DNA of 64,000 bases from Parasponia andersonii. Its lineage: Eukaryota > Streptophyta > Magnoliopsida > Rosales > Cannabaceae. The notes beneath the pieces were generated by a model. That model did not search any database. It was not told the origin of the DNA and saw nothing but the letters and a program-made list of their open reading frames with translations. The stretch spans positions 59,282-123,281 of the forward strand of contig JXTB01000757.1 in NCBI GenBank assembly GCA_002914805.1, in the 5' to 3' direction. The translations under genes and the position numbers were made by a program. Below, in pieces: positions 44,746 to 56,867 of this stretch. Position 1 is the stretch's first letter; the number at the start of each line of letters is the position of its first letter.

Positions 44746-45576
44746 ACTGTTCCAAAATATCTTTCCTACAACCATAAACATAGTCCAATACCAATAATCA
44801 ATTAACATGTTTTGAAACAAAAGCTAGAATTAGCATAATACAAATATAACAAAAGTAACAACCTAGCAATCATCACACATCTTTAAACTTCACAAAAAGA
44901 AAAAAATCAAAGTCTATGGAGGGTCGGCTAACTAGTGTCCATAACCCCTTTTTAATTATTAATTCAAATTTATTTTTCTATTATAGCCAGAATAGAATCT
45001 TCGTCAAAAAATGAAAGAATGGAATCATTCTCAAATGGAAGAAACTTCAATTTCTAGAAGTTGAAATTTGTGTTATGCATTTATAACTTCAAGATAGAAT
45101 ATGCAGAAATCTTTCTTCACTGATGCTCTTATATTTGCCCACTACTTTCCTTATCTTAACAAAGCATGAAAACTTTTCCTCCACATACCAACTAACGTTT
45201 TGAATGGTTTACTATTTCTCAATTTATTTTATAAAGAAAATAAAAAGATTACACTTTTTTGAACATGTTCAATGATATATAAAAAGATTACACTTGTTTG
45301 AACATGTTCAATGATATATAAAATTCATTTAAAGATTTCATATGCCTGCAAGTATAAATTCTGTTCCAAGCAAAAAAATACACTAAAGGACCAAAAGTCA
45401 CCCGATGTGCAAATTTATTTGATCTCTATTGCTTAGTCAATATATTTGCTAAAACTCCCCATCCATCACATGATTAACTTGTTAAATGGGTCAACTTCTC
45501 TAGTATTTCATTTTAGAGATCAAAATATATAAGTGTGTGATTGTGCTTTTACTAAGTATTTGATATATATATATAT
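44746..45576. other. No gene recognised
   Basis: AT-rich. A short direct duplication of about 45 bp with TGAACATGTTCAATGATATAT lies at 45250-45322. Confidence 0.4.
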
Positions 45577-45897
45577 GGTTGCCAATCTAATAGGTATTTT
45601 TTTTCTTTACCTATGGGGAGGTATTTTTTTTTTAGCCGTTGGATCACCATTAGTTCACCATCTAATGGTGATCCAATGGCTATAATGAAGTGCATGAAAA
45701 GACGTGCATCATTAATGCTCTTTCTCTCTCTTACTTTTTACAATAAAAAAATATATATGCTAAATTTTCATTGGTCAAATTGATACCTATCTATAGGTTA
45801 AAAAAAAATATCCACTAGATTGGTGCATATATATGGTCAAATTAATACCTATCTATAGGTTAAAAAAAAAATATCCACTAGATTGGTGCATATATAT
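45577..45897. mobile_element. MITE with duplicated right terminal arm
   Basis: Left end: GGTTGCCAATCTAATAGGTA, a T-run, then TTTACCTATGG. The right arm is its inverse (AACCTATAG ... CACTAGATTGGTGCA) and occurs twice in tandem (45773-45834 and 45835-45897). A 20-bp inner inverted repeat with an 8-bp loop lies at 45634-45681 (AGCCGTTGGATCACCATTAG and its inverse, 19 of 20). TATATAT stands at both ends. There is no coding capacity, and the superfamily is unclear. Confidence 0.75.
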
Positions 45898-47082
45898 ATA
45901 GTTAGAATGCATCGAAACAAATGACTTGCATCATAGGCGGAAAAGAGGAAAAAACAAAATACATGTTTCATGTAAAACAAAATTCCAAAAGCTTGTGACA
46001 GTTGTCTTTATTACTTTCATAAAATCTAAAAGATCAAAGGAAGATACATTTTTTATTTTTATTTTTTTCTCGAAAATGAAAATCAAATTACAACACTCTT
46101 CTCTTGTTTCGGGGGGAAAAAAAAAATAAAATATTTTTCTCTAGTATTTCTTCGTACACTTTATATGCACTTTTGTAAATATATCTATCAATGTCTACCA
46201 ACTCAAAAGGACAGCCACAAATTTTTATTCCACAAGAAATAAACAATTAGAAGATGCACAAAACTTTAGACAAATACGAATATCTTGCGCACCTTATATA
46301 TTTATATGGTTGAGATTATACAAACCTAAGCCTAACAGAGGAAAATAAGGAAAGGTGGGAAACTACGATTTACCGGATTAGAAAGAATAATAAATAAAAA
46401 TTAAAATAAAAAATAAAAAGAGAGAAAGAAAGAAACACAAACCTTTGTAATTGAATTAGACCCGCTATGAAGCAGAGCTGTTGAGAAGAAGTATCGGGCA
46501 AGTCATTGGAAGCTTTGATAACAGCTTAGTAAAAAAAAAATAGCAAATAAAAAATAGCAGAGCTACAGCGGTGGAAGAGATGTAGAGAGAGAGAGAGATA
46601 CCTGAAACTTTGAGAGCCAAAGCCTTTATGCTCACGGTACCTAGCAGAGATGGACGGAGGTGTGAGAAGGGAAGAGAGGCGCGCGAGAAAAAGAGACTAA
46701 CCTGGTCTGGGCTGATGGTGAGTGAGGGAGCATGAGAGAGATACTTTTCTAGGGCAAAAAGGTAACTTAATCCTTTTCAGTATCAGTTACGAGTGAGAAC
46801 TTCATTAATTAACTAAATTTGTGTAATTCCACGTCAACGGAGTGTTGGAATTATAATTAAGAAAGAATTAGAATTCTTTATTCCAAATTGCAAACTAAAT
46901 ACTAAAATCTACCTTTTATTAGAATTATCTTTTCCTAGTGAACCAAAACACACTTTACTCCTTTCTTTTTTTCTTTATTTTATTATTTTTCAAAACTCTT
47001 ATTTGACTCGATAGTTTATAGCCCAGTAAGATTCATTATAACAACTATGATCCTTAGCACTCATCCAATAAATCACAATAGG
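45898..47082. other. No clear gene; possible minus-strand 5' exons at 46430-46740
   Basis: On the minus strand the stretch around 46740-46430 is CT-rich like a plant 5' leader. It has good donor-like sites: AG|GTTAGT near 46700, CAG|GTATCT near 46602 and AAG|GTTTGT near 46440. No protein-coding exon was found downstream. It could be a leader of a lost gene, a non-coding RNA, or chance. Confidence 0.3.
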
Positions 47083-47869
47083 TGTGGGGTCCGTTCCTAG
47101 ATCATGTACCACGTGGTCGATTAAGTGGCAGAGCAGGTCACAAGGAGGCAGGTCATTCGATGCGTGTCCAGAGTAACCATTTAAAAGTCACGCGAGTCAT
47201 ATGTGATACTGCATGAGCCTATGGGCTATCCGAAGCCAAGGCCGAATCCATCCCAGACCCTAGATGGTTCGGCCCAATCCAGTTCTTACTTCAACAGCTG
47301 GGGGTCAGAAGCCTAGAGGGTCTTCCGCTAAAAGACTATGGGAGGTAACGCGCTACTCTAGACCCAGACAAGGCATTTAATGTGATCTTAAGTAGGTACA
47401 CACATTGGGCAAACCGCCCTAACAGAACAGCGGTTTGTCAAAGTCTTACCTCCGATAGGCCCGAGTCGTAGGGGACGGCGAAAAGCAGGCTACGATGATA
47501 CAAGGGAAATCACGATAATCACGGCCTGTGATCTCTGGAGTAAGTCATGGTGGGAAAAGGTACTCAATCCTGGGATTGAGAGCCAGAAAAGACTCCCAGT
47601 TCCAGGATTATATATATAAGCCTTGCTTCCCCCTCGAAAAAAAGAGATTAAGATTGACATATAAAAAGAAAAAAAAATCTTTGCTTCTCAGCCTCAGGGA
47701 TAAACAACTAACTTAAGCATCGGAGAATATTTGCAGGTGGCCACCCACACCTCTCTGATCCGACTTGAAGTAAAAAACACGATGGGATAGCAAGGATACG
47801 TGGACAGTTAGTAGATACAACGTCAGCAGTTCAGAGATACGTGGATAGCTGATAAGAATCGCACTAACA
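47083..47869 (+). repeat. 5' LTR of the Tat element
   Basis: 787 bp, from TGTGGGGTCCGTTCC to GCACTAACA. The 3' boundary is fixed by the primer site; the start is inferred from the TG dinucleotide and the composition change. Confidence 0.7.
47610..47617 (+). promoter_or_regulatory. TATA box in the Tat LTR
   Basis: ATTATATATATAAGCC lies about 250 bp before the LTR end and is followed by a CT-rich stretch. It is the only strong TATA motif in this LTR. Confidence 0.6.
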
Positions 47870-47872
47870 GTT

Positions 47873-47890
47873 TGGTGCCGTCTGTAGGAA
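47873..47890 (+). other. Primer-binding site of the Tat element
   Basis: TGGTGCCGTCTGTAGGAA follows the LTR after three bases. This sequence is common at the primer site of plant Tat/gypsy elements. Confidence 0.75.
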
Positions 47891-47963
47891 ACGTTGAGCA
47901 CGAAAAAAAGAGTAGGAGTCTCACGATCGTGCTCTCCCCGAACAAAAGGTCATACAACATCGG

Positions 47964-49076
47964 ATGATGGCCCCCTCAAGAATGATAACCAGGAACACAC
48001 GTCCCGATGCCGAAGGGAGCTCCCAGGAAGTACGACCAGGTCTGGAACAAAAGCTAGACCAAATGCTTGCTTCACTGGCAGAAGCAAACTGGAAGGCAGA
48101 GATGGCCCACGAGGCCGTCCTGGGTTTAAAAGATGAAGTCACAGAAGTACACAGAGATAATGCTCACCTCGAAGGGCTACTAGCAAGCGAAGCCAGGAGC
48201 GAGCGAAGGGAAGACTTTGATGAAGAGGTCCAATAACAGTCTGGGGGCCAATCGCTGAGGGAAGTTCCCGCCCCATCTAAATCGCAGATGCAGGGAGAAC
48301 GACAAAGCCAGACAAGGCCTTTCCGAGCTGGAGCGGCGATGGACCGAAAACACCAAGAAAGCCCAGAAGGTGTGCTTCCCAACTGGAAACAAGAAATAAT
48401 GGCGGAGCTGAGTAAGAGGCTCGGGGCCTATCACAGCCAGACCCTCGATGATCTGCCAGAACAAACCGTGCGAGGGATCAACCAGACGGCCTTCGCCGAT
48501 TGGATCCTGCGGGAGCCCAAGCCAAAAGACTTCACAACTCCGAACTTCAGACCATTCGAGGGAAAAACCGAAATACGAGACCTACTGCCGAAATACGAGC
48601 TCAACATGCCGATCGATGTGATCTACCTCCAGAACAGGGACATGAGCATTTTCAAAGATCCGCCCAAGTCCGGTGTTCCTGAGCACATGAAAAACAGGAA
48701 CAGATACTGCCAATTGCACAAAGATCATGAGCATGAAACCATCAACTACCTTAGCCTTTACGCGCAGGTTATGATGGCAATCCATGCTGGCAAGTTGAAG
48801 CAGTACTTGAAGACCGGCAGAAGTCAATTAAAGGAAGACGCTCCCAAGCCCGAAAAAGGCAAGCAGACCCAGGCCTCCGGGTCAAGAGAGCAGGCTCTGA
48901 GGATAGTGCCGACTATCATAGGTAGACCAGAGCTGACCCAGGGTCAGGAAGAGAAGGAAAAATGCCAAAAAAAGACCGAAAAAAGGGTGAAGCACCTGAA
49001 GAGGATGGCCCACTCCATGAACCACTTGGCAATAGGAGAAAGCTACGCCTCAGCCGCCCCTATCATTTTCACCTAG
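47964..49076 (+). pseudogene. Tat gag with internal deletion
   Basis: One frame with a TAA at 48234 and the end TAG at 49074. The start of the gag domain is readable (FRPFEGKTEIRDLLPKYELNM), but the capsid core that normally follows (CraF...W...F...L motifs, well over 100 residues) is missing; the text jumps to KDPPKSGVPEHMKNRNRYCQL. The C-x2-H...H finger-like motif is degenerate (YCQLHKDHEHETINY; the Gly is Glu and the final Cys is Tyr). A Lys-rich C-terminus leads towards protease. Such an element would need gag in trans. Confidence 0.8.
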
Positions 49077-49082
49077 CAAGAC

Positions 49083-52000
49083 TTGTCCACAGTGTGTCTA
49101 CCCCATGACGACCCTTTGGTGATTAAGCTTCAGATAGACTTCGCATTGATCAGAAGGGTCCTGATCGACAGTGGGAGTAGCGTCGACGTCCTAGATCGAA
49201 ACGCACTCAGGCCAACCTGTCAGCCACTGTTCACCTTCAACAGTACTAAGGTCAGCCCCTTGGGCGTTATGACCCTGAAGGTCTATGTGGCAGAGAGGTG
49301 CTTGGATGTGGATTTCGTCGTCATCAACTGCCAGTCTTCCTTCAACGTCATCATAGGGAAAGGGTGGATCCACGCCATGTATGGGGTCGCCTCCACCCTC
49401 TACCAGGTCTTAAGATGTCAATCAAAGGATGGTACTTATATGATAGACATCAAAGGAGACCAACCCTCTACGAGGAAATGTTTTTCAACCGCTCTGAGGG
49501 GAGCCGACACGAGCCCGAGCGCCTGGATGGGGGACAGATAGCAATTAAAGGACCGCCTGCCAGCATACATGAAGTGGATCGAAGAGGAGTCTAACGGACC
49601 AGAATCCACAATTGAGGAACTGGTGGCGGTCCCTTTGAAAGAAGCAGAACCGGCGAAGGTAGTCTTAATCGGGGCCCTGCTACCTGAGGAAGAAAGAAGC
49701 GAGCTGTTAGGGTTCCTTAGGCAGAATAGAGATGTCTTCGCATGGTCCCACAATGACATGCCTAGGATAGACCCCACACATGACTGCCACCAGTTAAATG
49801 CAGACCCCAATTTCCCTCAGATTAGGCAGAGGCCCCGAAGGTTCATGACGGAGAAAAACAGGACGATCAACAAGGAGATAGAGACGCTACTGGAGAACGG
49901 CCTGATCATTGAATGCGTATATCTGTGCTGGGTCTCCAACCCGGTGGTGGTGAAGAAGAAAAACGACGATGACCGTACTTGTATAGACTTCACCATCTTG
50001 AACAAGGCCTGCCCGAAGGACAGCTTCCCCATGCCAGAGATCGACCAATGATCAATACGATGACTGGATTCGACAGGATGAGCTTCCTAGATACCTACTC
50101 TGGATAAAACTAGATCCCTCCGCATGAGAAGGACTAGATCCACACAGTATTCATTACGGAGCGAGGTTTGTAATGTTACAGACGCATGCCTTTTGGTTTG
50201 AAGAACGCGGGGGCGACCTACCAGAGGCTCGTGAACAAAATGTTAGCCGAGCTGCTAGGGAAGACTATGGAAGTCTACATAGACGACATGGTCGTGAAGA
50301 TCAAAGAAGCTTCAGGCCATCTGGGACATCTAGACGAATGTTTCTAGATTCTAAGGCGATACCGGATGCATCTGAACCCTAAGAAATGCACGTTCGGGGT
50401 GTCCTCCAGCCAGTTCCTAGGGCACATCGTGAGCAGAAGGGGCATTGAGGCTAGCCTGACCCAGTTGTCTTCAATTGCAGATGTGCAAAGACCCTCAACC
50501 ATTTGGGAGGTCCAGCGCCTAACCGGGAAGATAGCTGCTCTTAGCCGATTTGTCTCCAAGATATCTGACCGATATAAGCCTTTCTTCCAGTGCATAAAAA
50601 GAAGCTCCACTGTCGTCTGGGGTGAGGAGCAGGACAAGGCACTGGTAGAGCTCAAGCTTTACTTAAGTCATCCGCCTATCCTGGCTTCCCCGGTAGAGGG
50701 GCAGTGCCTATACGCTTATTTGGCAATGTCCGAAGTAGCGATCAGCGCTGTACTGTTCATCGAGGAAGACAACAAGTAGAAGCTGGTGTTTTACGCAAGC
50801 CGTATGCTCCTGGACGCAGAGACGTGATATAGTATGGTAGAGAAACTGGTCCTGACTCTGGTCAACGCTAAGAAAATACTCAGGCAGTACTTCGAGGCAC
50901 ACTCGGTTATGGTATATACAGATTTCCCCATCCAGCAAATCTTGAACAAACCGGATTTATCGGGACGACTAACCAAGTGGGCCATCAAACTGGGGATATA
51001 AGACATCAAGTATCGGCCTCGAGTGGCGAAGAAAGGGTAAGTCATGGCGGACTTCCTGGTGGAAATCCAATCCTTTGGCGAGCCACACAACCCGTTTCAG
51101 ACATCTCCACCTCACATCCCTTCAGTCTGGACCCTCTACACTGATGGATCCACGAACGTCTCGGGGTCAAGTATCGGAATAGTCCTGCAGACCCCAGCAG
51201 GACTCAGGGTAAAGAAAGCTTTGAGGCTTAGTTTCCAGGCAACAAACAACGAGGCAGAGTATGAGGTGCTGCTACAAGGCCTTGAGTTGGCTCTGCACTT
51301 CAGAGTAGAGAGCATCGCAATAAAGACCGACTGGCAGCTGATCGTGGGTTAGGTCAGGGGAGACTTCAAAGTAAAAGAGCCGAGATCACACAGGTACTTC
51401 TCCAGGATAATGGGGATGAAAGCCCACTTTAGCAGCTTCAATATCGAACAAATACCCAGGGAGATGAACCAAAAGGCCGATGAGTTAGCTAAAAGTGCAT
51501 CGATCGGGGGGACGACCAGACACGCGGAGATTCTGCTAGAGGCCGAGAACACGAGGGACCCTTTGGAGACCCCCACACGCGATGTGTTTGCAATTGACTC
51601 TACAGACGAGGGATCGATGAAACCCATCACCCAATACTTGGCGTTGGGGAACTTGCCCGCGGATCCCCAAGAAGAGAGGTCGATCAGACAGAAGGCTGCC
51701 AGATATTTAATGGTGGGGGGATGACTGTATAGGAGAACAATGATGGGACCAATGCTGAGGTGCGTAGGTCCCGTCGAGGCACAGAAACTAATGGAGGAAA
51801 TCTATAAGGGAGCATGCAGCAACCACTCTGGCGGACGTAGCCTCGCCCACAAGACCTTGACAGCTGGATACTTCTGGCCATACATGATGACCGAGGCGGC
51901 CCAATTTGTCAAGAAGTGTGAGAAGTGCCAGAGGTTCGCCCCCATGAAGTGCCAACCCACGGGGGAACTCCATTCGAACATAACTCCTTAGTCGTTCGCT

Positions 52001-52345
52001 AAATGGGGCTTGGAAATCATCAGAGAGCTCCCTAGAAATCTAAGAGGAAGAAGGTACATCTTGCTGGCCACCAATTATTTCACCAAATAGGTAGAGACTG
52101 AAACCTACGCGACCGTTAATAAGGTAGACACAATTAACTTCATTTGGAAAGACATAATCTGCCGATACGGAATACCAAAAGAGATACACGTTGATCATGA
52201 CGCGCAGTTCCAGAACGCTAAGCTTAAGGAGCTATGTGAGTTGGATGATATAAGACTCAGTTTTTCATCCGTAAACTACCCTCAGGGGAACGGCCAAGCA
52301 GAGGCAACGAACAAGGCTATATTCAGTAATATTAAAAAGAACTTC
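49083..52345 (+). pseudogene. Tat pol: protease, RT, two RNase H domains, partial integrase
   Basis: Protease (VLIDSGSSVDVLD) is at 49083-49541. The RT N-terminus (RRFMTEKN, VYLCWVSNPVVVKKK, CIDFTILNKACPKDSFP) runs to 50048 in the gag frame. A one-base deletion at 50049 shifts to another frame, with YIDDMVVK at about 50277 and the RT/RNase H connection at 50366-50779. A second RNase H with YTDGSTN and NNEAEYE lies at 51044-51352. The integrase zinc region (CEKCQRFAPM) is at 51740-51991, and core remnants continue to 52345 (WGLEII for the first Asp, VDHDAQF, NGQAEATNKA). Stops at 49539, 50777, 51350, 51722, 51989 and 52088 interrupt it. Confidence 0.85.
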
Positions 52346-53714
52346 CTCGCTGTTCGTTGTGTGGGCTGGTAAGTCCACACAAAAAGAACTGGTAAGTCCA
52401 CTTGAGAAAGTGACTTTTCCATCGGAGCCTCAAAAGGAGAAACATAGGTCACTGTTGAATTCAGAATACCCAAAAATAGTATGTTAGGCATATACATTAT
52501 CAAAAGTGGGTCTCGGTGTGGGACCCGTCTTATAGGACGAAAAACGATACTATTCATGAGTCTTGGAATTTGTACCATTTCGAAACATAGTGATATTATA
52601 TATTAAAATTCATTTCTTGACCTCACTAATTCCAAATTTGAAATCATAATTAATTTTAAGATCTCGAGCCTTAAATGGACTTTAAATTCGAGAATTATAA
52701 AAATGTCTCTTTTTGGAAATTATTTGAAAATGTCCATTTTCCAAAGTAATTAGAAAAATATCATTTTTGCTGATTATTCACAAAAATATCACTTTTCTGA
52801 AAATTTTCAAAAATTATCATTATCATAAAATTATTTAAGAAAATATCACTTTCGAAAATATTTGAAAAAGTGTCAAATTCACTAATGGTTTGTAACAGAT
52901 GTCATTTTTACAATAATAATTCGAAAAATATTAGTTTTCTAATTTTCGTCTTAGGCCCAAATCTGAAGAATAACAAACTCAGTCTAATACTATTCAATGT
53001 TGCAAAAATATCACTTTTTGTCTGGAATTAGAAAAATATTATATTTTTCAATTTAGATTTCTCTCAAACTAGATTTTGATTCAACACAATACTACCATAT
53101 TTATTCATGATTCAATCTCCTCTATCAAATTATATAACTTTTATAACCATAAAAATAACTTCACAAAATAATTATAAAAATGACACAAACCAATTACAAA
53201 AATGACAAAAATTATGGAGTGCTTATCGGCAGCGAACGAGGACGTGAGAAAGGTCTTGAATGGAAGCTCGTGATGAGATGAGTCGAAAAAGACAAACGAT
53301 AACCCTCTAGGTAGTCGGATGGCAGAACAGTGGCACCGGAAAATTGCACAATCGTTTAGCCTAGTTTGACCACTTGTAACTCCGTATTCTAACAACCAAC
53401 TAAGTAGGACGAGATTAGATCTTGAAGGTAGCATGGCAAGGAGTAAGGTGACCAGGCTCATGATAATTGTTGCCTTATGATTATGCACGGAGAGAAGAGA
53501 GAAGTTGGTGGTTTGGCCATGGTTGAAGGAAGAAAAGAAAAAGAAAAACCAGAGAGAGAAAGAGGGTGTCGGGTGAAGAAGAGGGAAGTATTGCATTTAA
53601 ATACAAAGTGGGTCCCACCACTTAAATAAAATATTATTTTTATTTTTATTTTTTTCATTATTTTTCTTACGCTAAAAATTACTAAAATACCCTTAAAAAG
53701 TTTAGATTTTTACA
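52345..53714 (-). repeat. Truncated chromovirus-like LTR (family X, copy 1)
   Basis: Matches the distal two thirds of the LTR at 54196-56137: the TTTTCCA...CTCAAA block near 52416, the ATTCATTTCTTGA block near 52607, and the end AAAATACCCTTAAAAAG...TTTTTACA. On the minus strand it starts TGTAAAAATCTAAAC. The other end is cut off at the junction with the Tat integrase. Internal TATCACTTTT-like short repeats lie at 52700-52870. Confidence 0.7.
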
Positions 53715-56215
53715 TCATCAATGTAGTAGATACCATTTGTCCTGCATTTGACGCGGTTTGCCTGACTAACGCTCTATGAGTAACTGTTGTCGATGAAATT
53801 CGCTGCCTCGTCGTTGACGCACTCCACAGTCTCCCAATCCAAGCTATCAAAATCGAGCTTGTAAGGGGAAAATATAATAGTCCTCTCGTATCCAAAATCT
53901 TTACTACTGTATCGAAACAACTCATAAAGTTCATCGGGCGATGCCGCTAAGTACGCTCTGCCAATCCTTTCGTGTCATTGGCCGACAAATTGGTTCACTA
54001 GGTGGGGAGAAAGAAACATTAGCCTTGTTGTAATAGGCCGATCACAAAATTTCATCAACTCCGCTGGACTTATTCTTCTGGTCGGAACCAACCCGTCGTG
54101 GAAATCTACCCTAAGGATTCCCTCTTCCCAAATAATATGAATATGGCACTAAAAATACATGACATCTTTGAAGGAGAAGTTGTTTGGATTGTCAATGTCA
54201 TGACCCAAATCTCGGGCCAGTGGCAGAAGATGAAGTTCATAAGTAGACATTCATAATTTGTTTTAGAAAATTTTAAAAATTTCAATTTTATAGAAAAACG
54301 ATAACTAGTTTAAAAAAGACAGCTTCTATAAAAGTTTGTAAAAATAATTCAAATTGTAAATTTCCATAATTTGAGATTACCACTAGATATATATTGTTAA
54401 TATTATTTACAAAATATGCATATGTATCACCATCATCATCACAAGTATGCATAATTGATAATACAAACTAAATCCAAAGTATAAACTTAAACATTGTTAT
54501 AAATCCCAAAATATGAGTTATTAAGTGGTTACCAATACTAAACTAGTAACAATTTTCTTCTCCTAATCACTCTGCTCCAGAGTTGCCTAAGTCACACTGC
54601 TTGAGAGGAAAAAGATAAGGTAGTGAGCATTCACATGCTCAGTAGGAATTCAATTATCTTTTTGGTATGAATGCAACTTTTCAAATCTGCATGGTCAGTA
54701 CCTTTCTAAAATCCATTTATAAAACAAATTTGCCAAGTAATCAAGATCATGAGTAATTATGTAATCAAAGCCAAAACCAAAGTCACAATGTTATACATAT
54801 CATAAATCAATCAAGTATAAGTATGTGCTCTCATCCTTCCATCACGGTCCTATAATACCTCTTCAGTAGAGGTACCCGACATCTTGACACTACTTGGAGG
54901 TGTATCAACAAATCTTGCGCAAGGGCCTAGGTCTCTCACCTAGTACTGTAGTAACTCGCCAGTGATCTAAATACCATGATGCTAAAATGGAACTCAAGTA
55001 TATGATCCTATGATAGGTATAACATATCATAGAGTATGTAATAACCATGCATCAAATATATCAAGAAATCATGCTTTAAAATTGATTTGGCATTATTTTG
55101 AGATTTATATAAAATCAAGCAGCATAATAGCTATATTTTCCCAAAACTAAAATTTTAAACATGCATAAAAACCATATAAACTAATCCTAGAACAATTCAA
55201 TATATCTCGACACTTCACAAGTTCACCAAATATCTAATCAAATAATTGAAATCCATAAAAATCGACAATTTCAAGAAATAGGTCATAATGCATATTTTAA
55301 ATCAAAATAAGTATAAAACTCGGTAATTGAACCCCTATCTCGCCTTGATAGCTAGGCTAAGCTATCGGCACCCGTAGATTCTCCCGTTGTTTGCCTGGTC
55401 GCTCCTATGGTCGTTTCAATATCCTGTAAGCTCACTTTGAGGGGTGATTTTCCAAGCAAAGTCTCAAATCGAGAAACGGACATCACCAATGAACTTCTAG
55501 AGTCCAAAAATACTAGGTTAGATATATAACTCGATTAATTTAAATCACGGATTGAGACCAAGCCCGTGGCATACAAAACGAGGCAAAATCCCGAGCATCA
55601 CATCTCAGATTTTGTGCTACTTCAAAACTTATTGATGTTATGTATGAAAACTCATCTCTTGATCTTATCTAGTCTAATTTCGAAATCCAATTTCAGTTTC
55701 AAGGCCTCTAGCTTAAATTTGGGCTTAATTAAGAACTAATTATTAAGGTTAGAAAGGTATCATTTTTTTGAAAATATTTGCATAAACGCCACAAATTTCA
55801 AATCTGATTTTCTCTCAATCTACTGGCCCATTCTCCATAAAACCACTACTCTTCATCTTGTCTTAATCCATATAATCACCCCAAAAAGTTTCATGAACAA
55901 TGGTTGAACATTACAAAAATAATTACACAAATACTACTTTTCGTTTTGAAAATGATACAAAAAATTTTAAATGCTCACTGGAGCTTCTTGGTCGAGAATG
56001 ACCCCAATTTCAAAGATTTCTCACTCTTTGACTCCTCTTTTAAATTTAATTTAACTTTCAGCCAATTTAATAAATTTTTATACTCCAAATTTATGAAAAG
56101 ACCAAAATACCCTTTGCTAAAAATCAGGGTTTTCAAAGTTATCCAGAATCCATTGGCGATTATCCTATCCCACTCGGTTGAAGCCTTGCCTATGATGGAT
56201 ATCCACACAATTTGA
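53715..56215 (-). pseudogene. Partial F-box/DUF295 pseudogene, split by a solo LTR
   Basis: The minus strand of 56138-56215 and then 53715-54195 aligns without large gaps to the intact gene at about 37336-37887 (residues ~240-423). Shared stretches include GATTTCCACGACGGGTTGG, ATTACAACAAGGCTAA and GATTTTGGATACGAGAGGAC. The F-box and both termini are missing. In-frame stops are present, for example at the position after the Tyr-Ser codons near 53780. Similarity by eye is high, so the duplication is fairly recent compared with the transposons. Fragments at both ends are cut by mobile elements (LTR at 53714, MITE at 56216). Confidence 0.85.
54196..56137 (-). mobile_element. Solo chromovirus-like LTR (family X, copy 2)
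   Basis: The minus strand ends GGCCCGAGATTTGGGTCATGACA-like, typical of plant chromovirus LTR ends. The plus strand begins TGTCATGACCC. About 1942 bp lie between two parts of one F-box pseudogene. GTCAA (54191-54195) and GTTAT (56138-56142) stand where the intact gene has a single GTCAA, which reads as a mutated target duplication. No internal gag-pol is present. Confidence 0.75.
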
Positions 56216-56668
56216 CCTAAAAATTGAAATCTGAACTTTTGCAGATTAGATACATTTTTTACCTTTAAAAGTAACCAATTCAACCTAATTCGTACCTAAT
56301 ATATAGATTTTTAAATAAAATATATATTATTTAATATTTTGGGTTTAAATTAAGTTTAATTTTAGATTTTAATAGATTGTATTTAAATATTACATGCATA
56401 TATATGATCAATAATTGGCCAAATTTATAAAAAGACTCAAATTTATGCTATAATCAAATAATCTAAGATAAAAAAATGAAATGAAGCCCAATTTTAAAAG
56501 TTTATTTATCAAGCCCAAATAATTAATTTAAAGTAATTGATCCAATCCGCAAATAGTTTAAACGTTTTATACAGATTGAATTAGATGAGAAATTTGAAAT
56601 TTGCACCTAGTATTGATCGAATATACATTTGTTAAAAATGTACAGATTGGATCGGATGAACACCTATA
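56216..56668 (+). mobile_element. hAT-type MITE, right part
   Basis: Matches the interior of 35780-36240 and then continues to an intact right terminus GATCGGATGAACACCTATA, whose inverse TATAGGTGTTCATCC mirrors TAGAGATGTTCA of the first copy. The left terminus is lost at the F-box pseudogene border. The two copies together define the family ends. Confidence 0.7.
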
Positions 56669-56867
56669 GTTTCGTCGTCACATGAAAATTGACTATCAAT
56701 GCCTTTAAGTTACGCCATCATCAGAGAATTTACACTTAGGGGGTCTACTAAACCCTTGTGATAAAAAATAGGATTCACTCATTAATATCTTTAAAACTAA
56801 CTTTATTACTATATCACATATGTAAAATTATTTGAATATCATATTTATTCAACAAACTTTAAACTTT
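56669..56867. other. Spacer, no feature
   Basis: AT-rich sequence between the MITE and the copia fragment. Confidence 0.4.

Larger units (their letters stand above)
47083..52345 (+). mobile_element. Ty3-gypsy Tat-type element, 3'-truncated
   Basis: LTR, primer site, gag, protease, RT, RNase H, a second RNase H and the start of integrase follow in order. The element stops within integrase at about 52345, where an unrelated LTR begins. Its base composition is clearly more GC-rich than its surroundings, and most frames are open over hundreds of bases, so it is younger than the Tat element at 11479-25304. The 3' LTR is missing, so its target duplication cannot be checked. Confidence 0.9.

Noticed and set aside
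53710..53934. Open frame on the minus strand, and its counterpart at 37667-37930 on the plus strand
   Set aside because: Both are out-of-frame readings of the F-box sequence; similarity between them only reflects the gene duplication.
52345..56137. Reading two direct family X LTRs around an F-box fragment as a retrotransposon that captured a gene
   Set aside because: The F-box sequence continues on the far side of the second LTR (56138-56215) with a target-duplication-like repeat. The second LTR therefore inserted into an existing F-box copy. No primer site or polypurine tract lies between the LTRs.
55904..56215. 103-codon plus-strand open frame
   Set aside because: Runs across the solo LTR end into the F-box pseudogene in antisense; chance frame.
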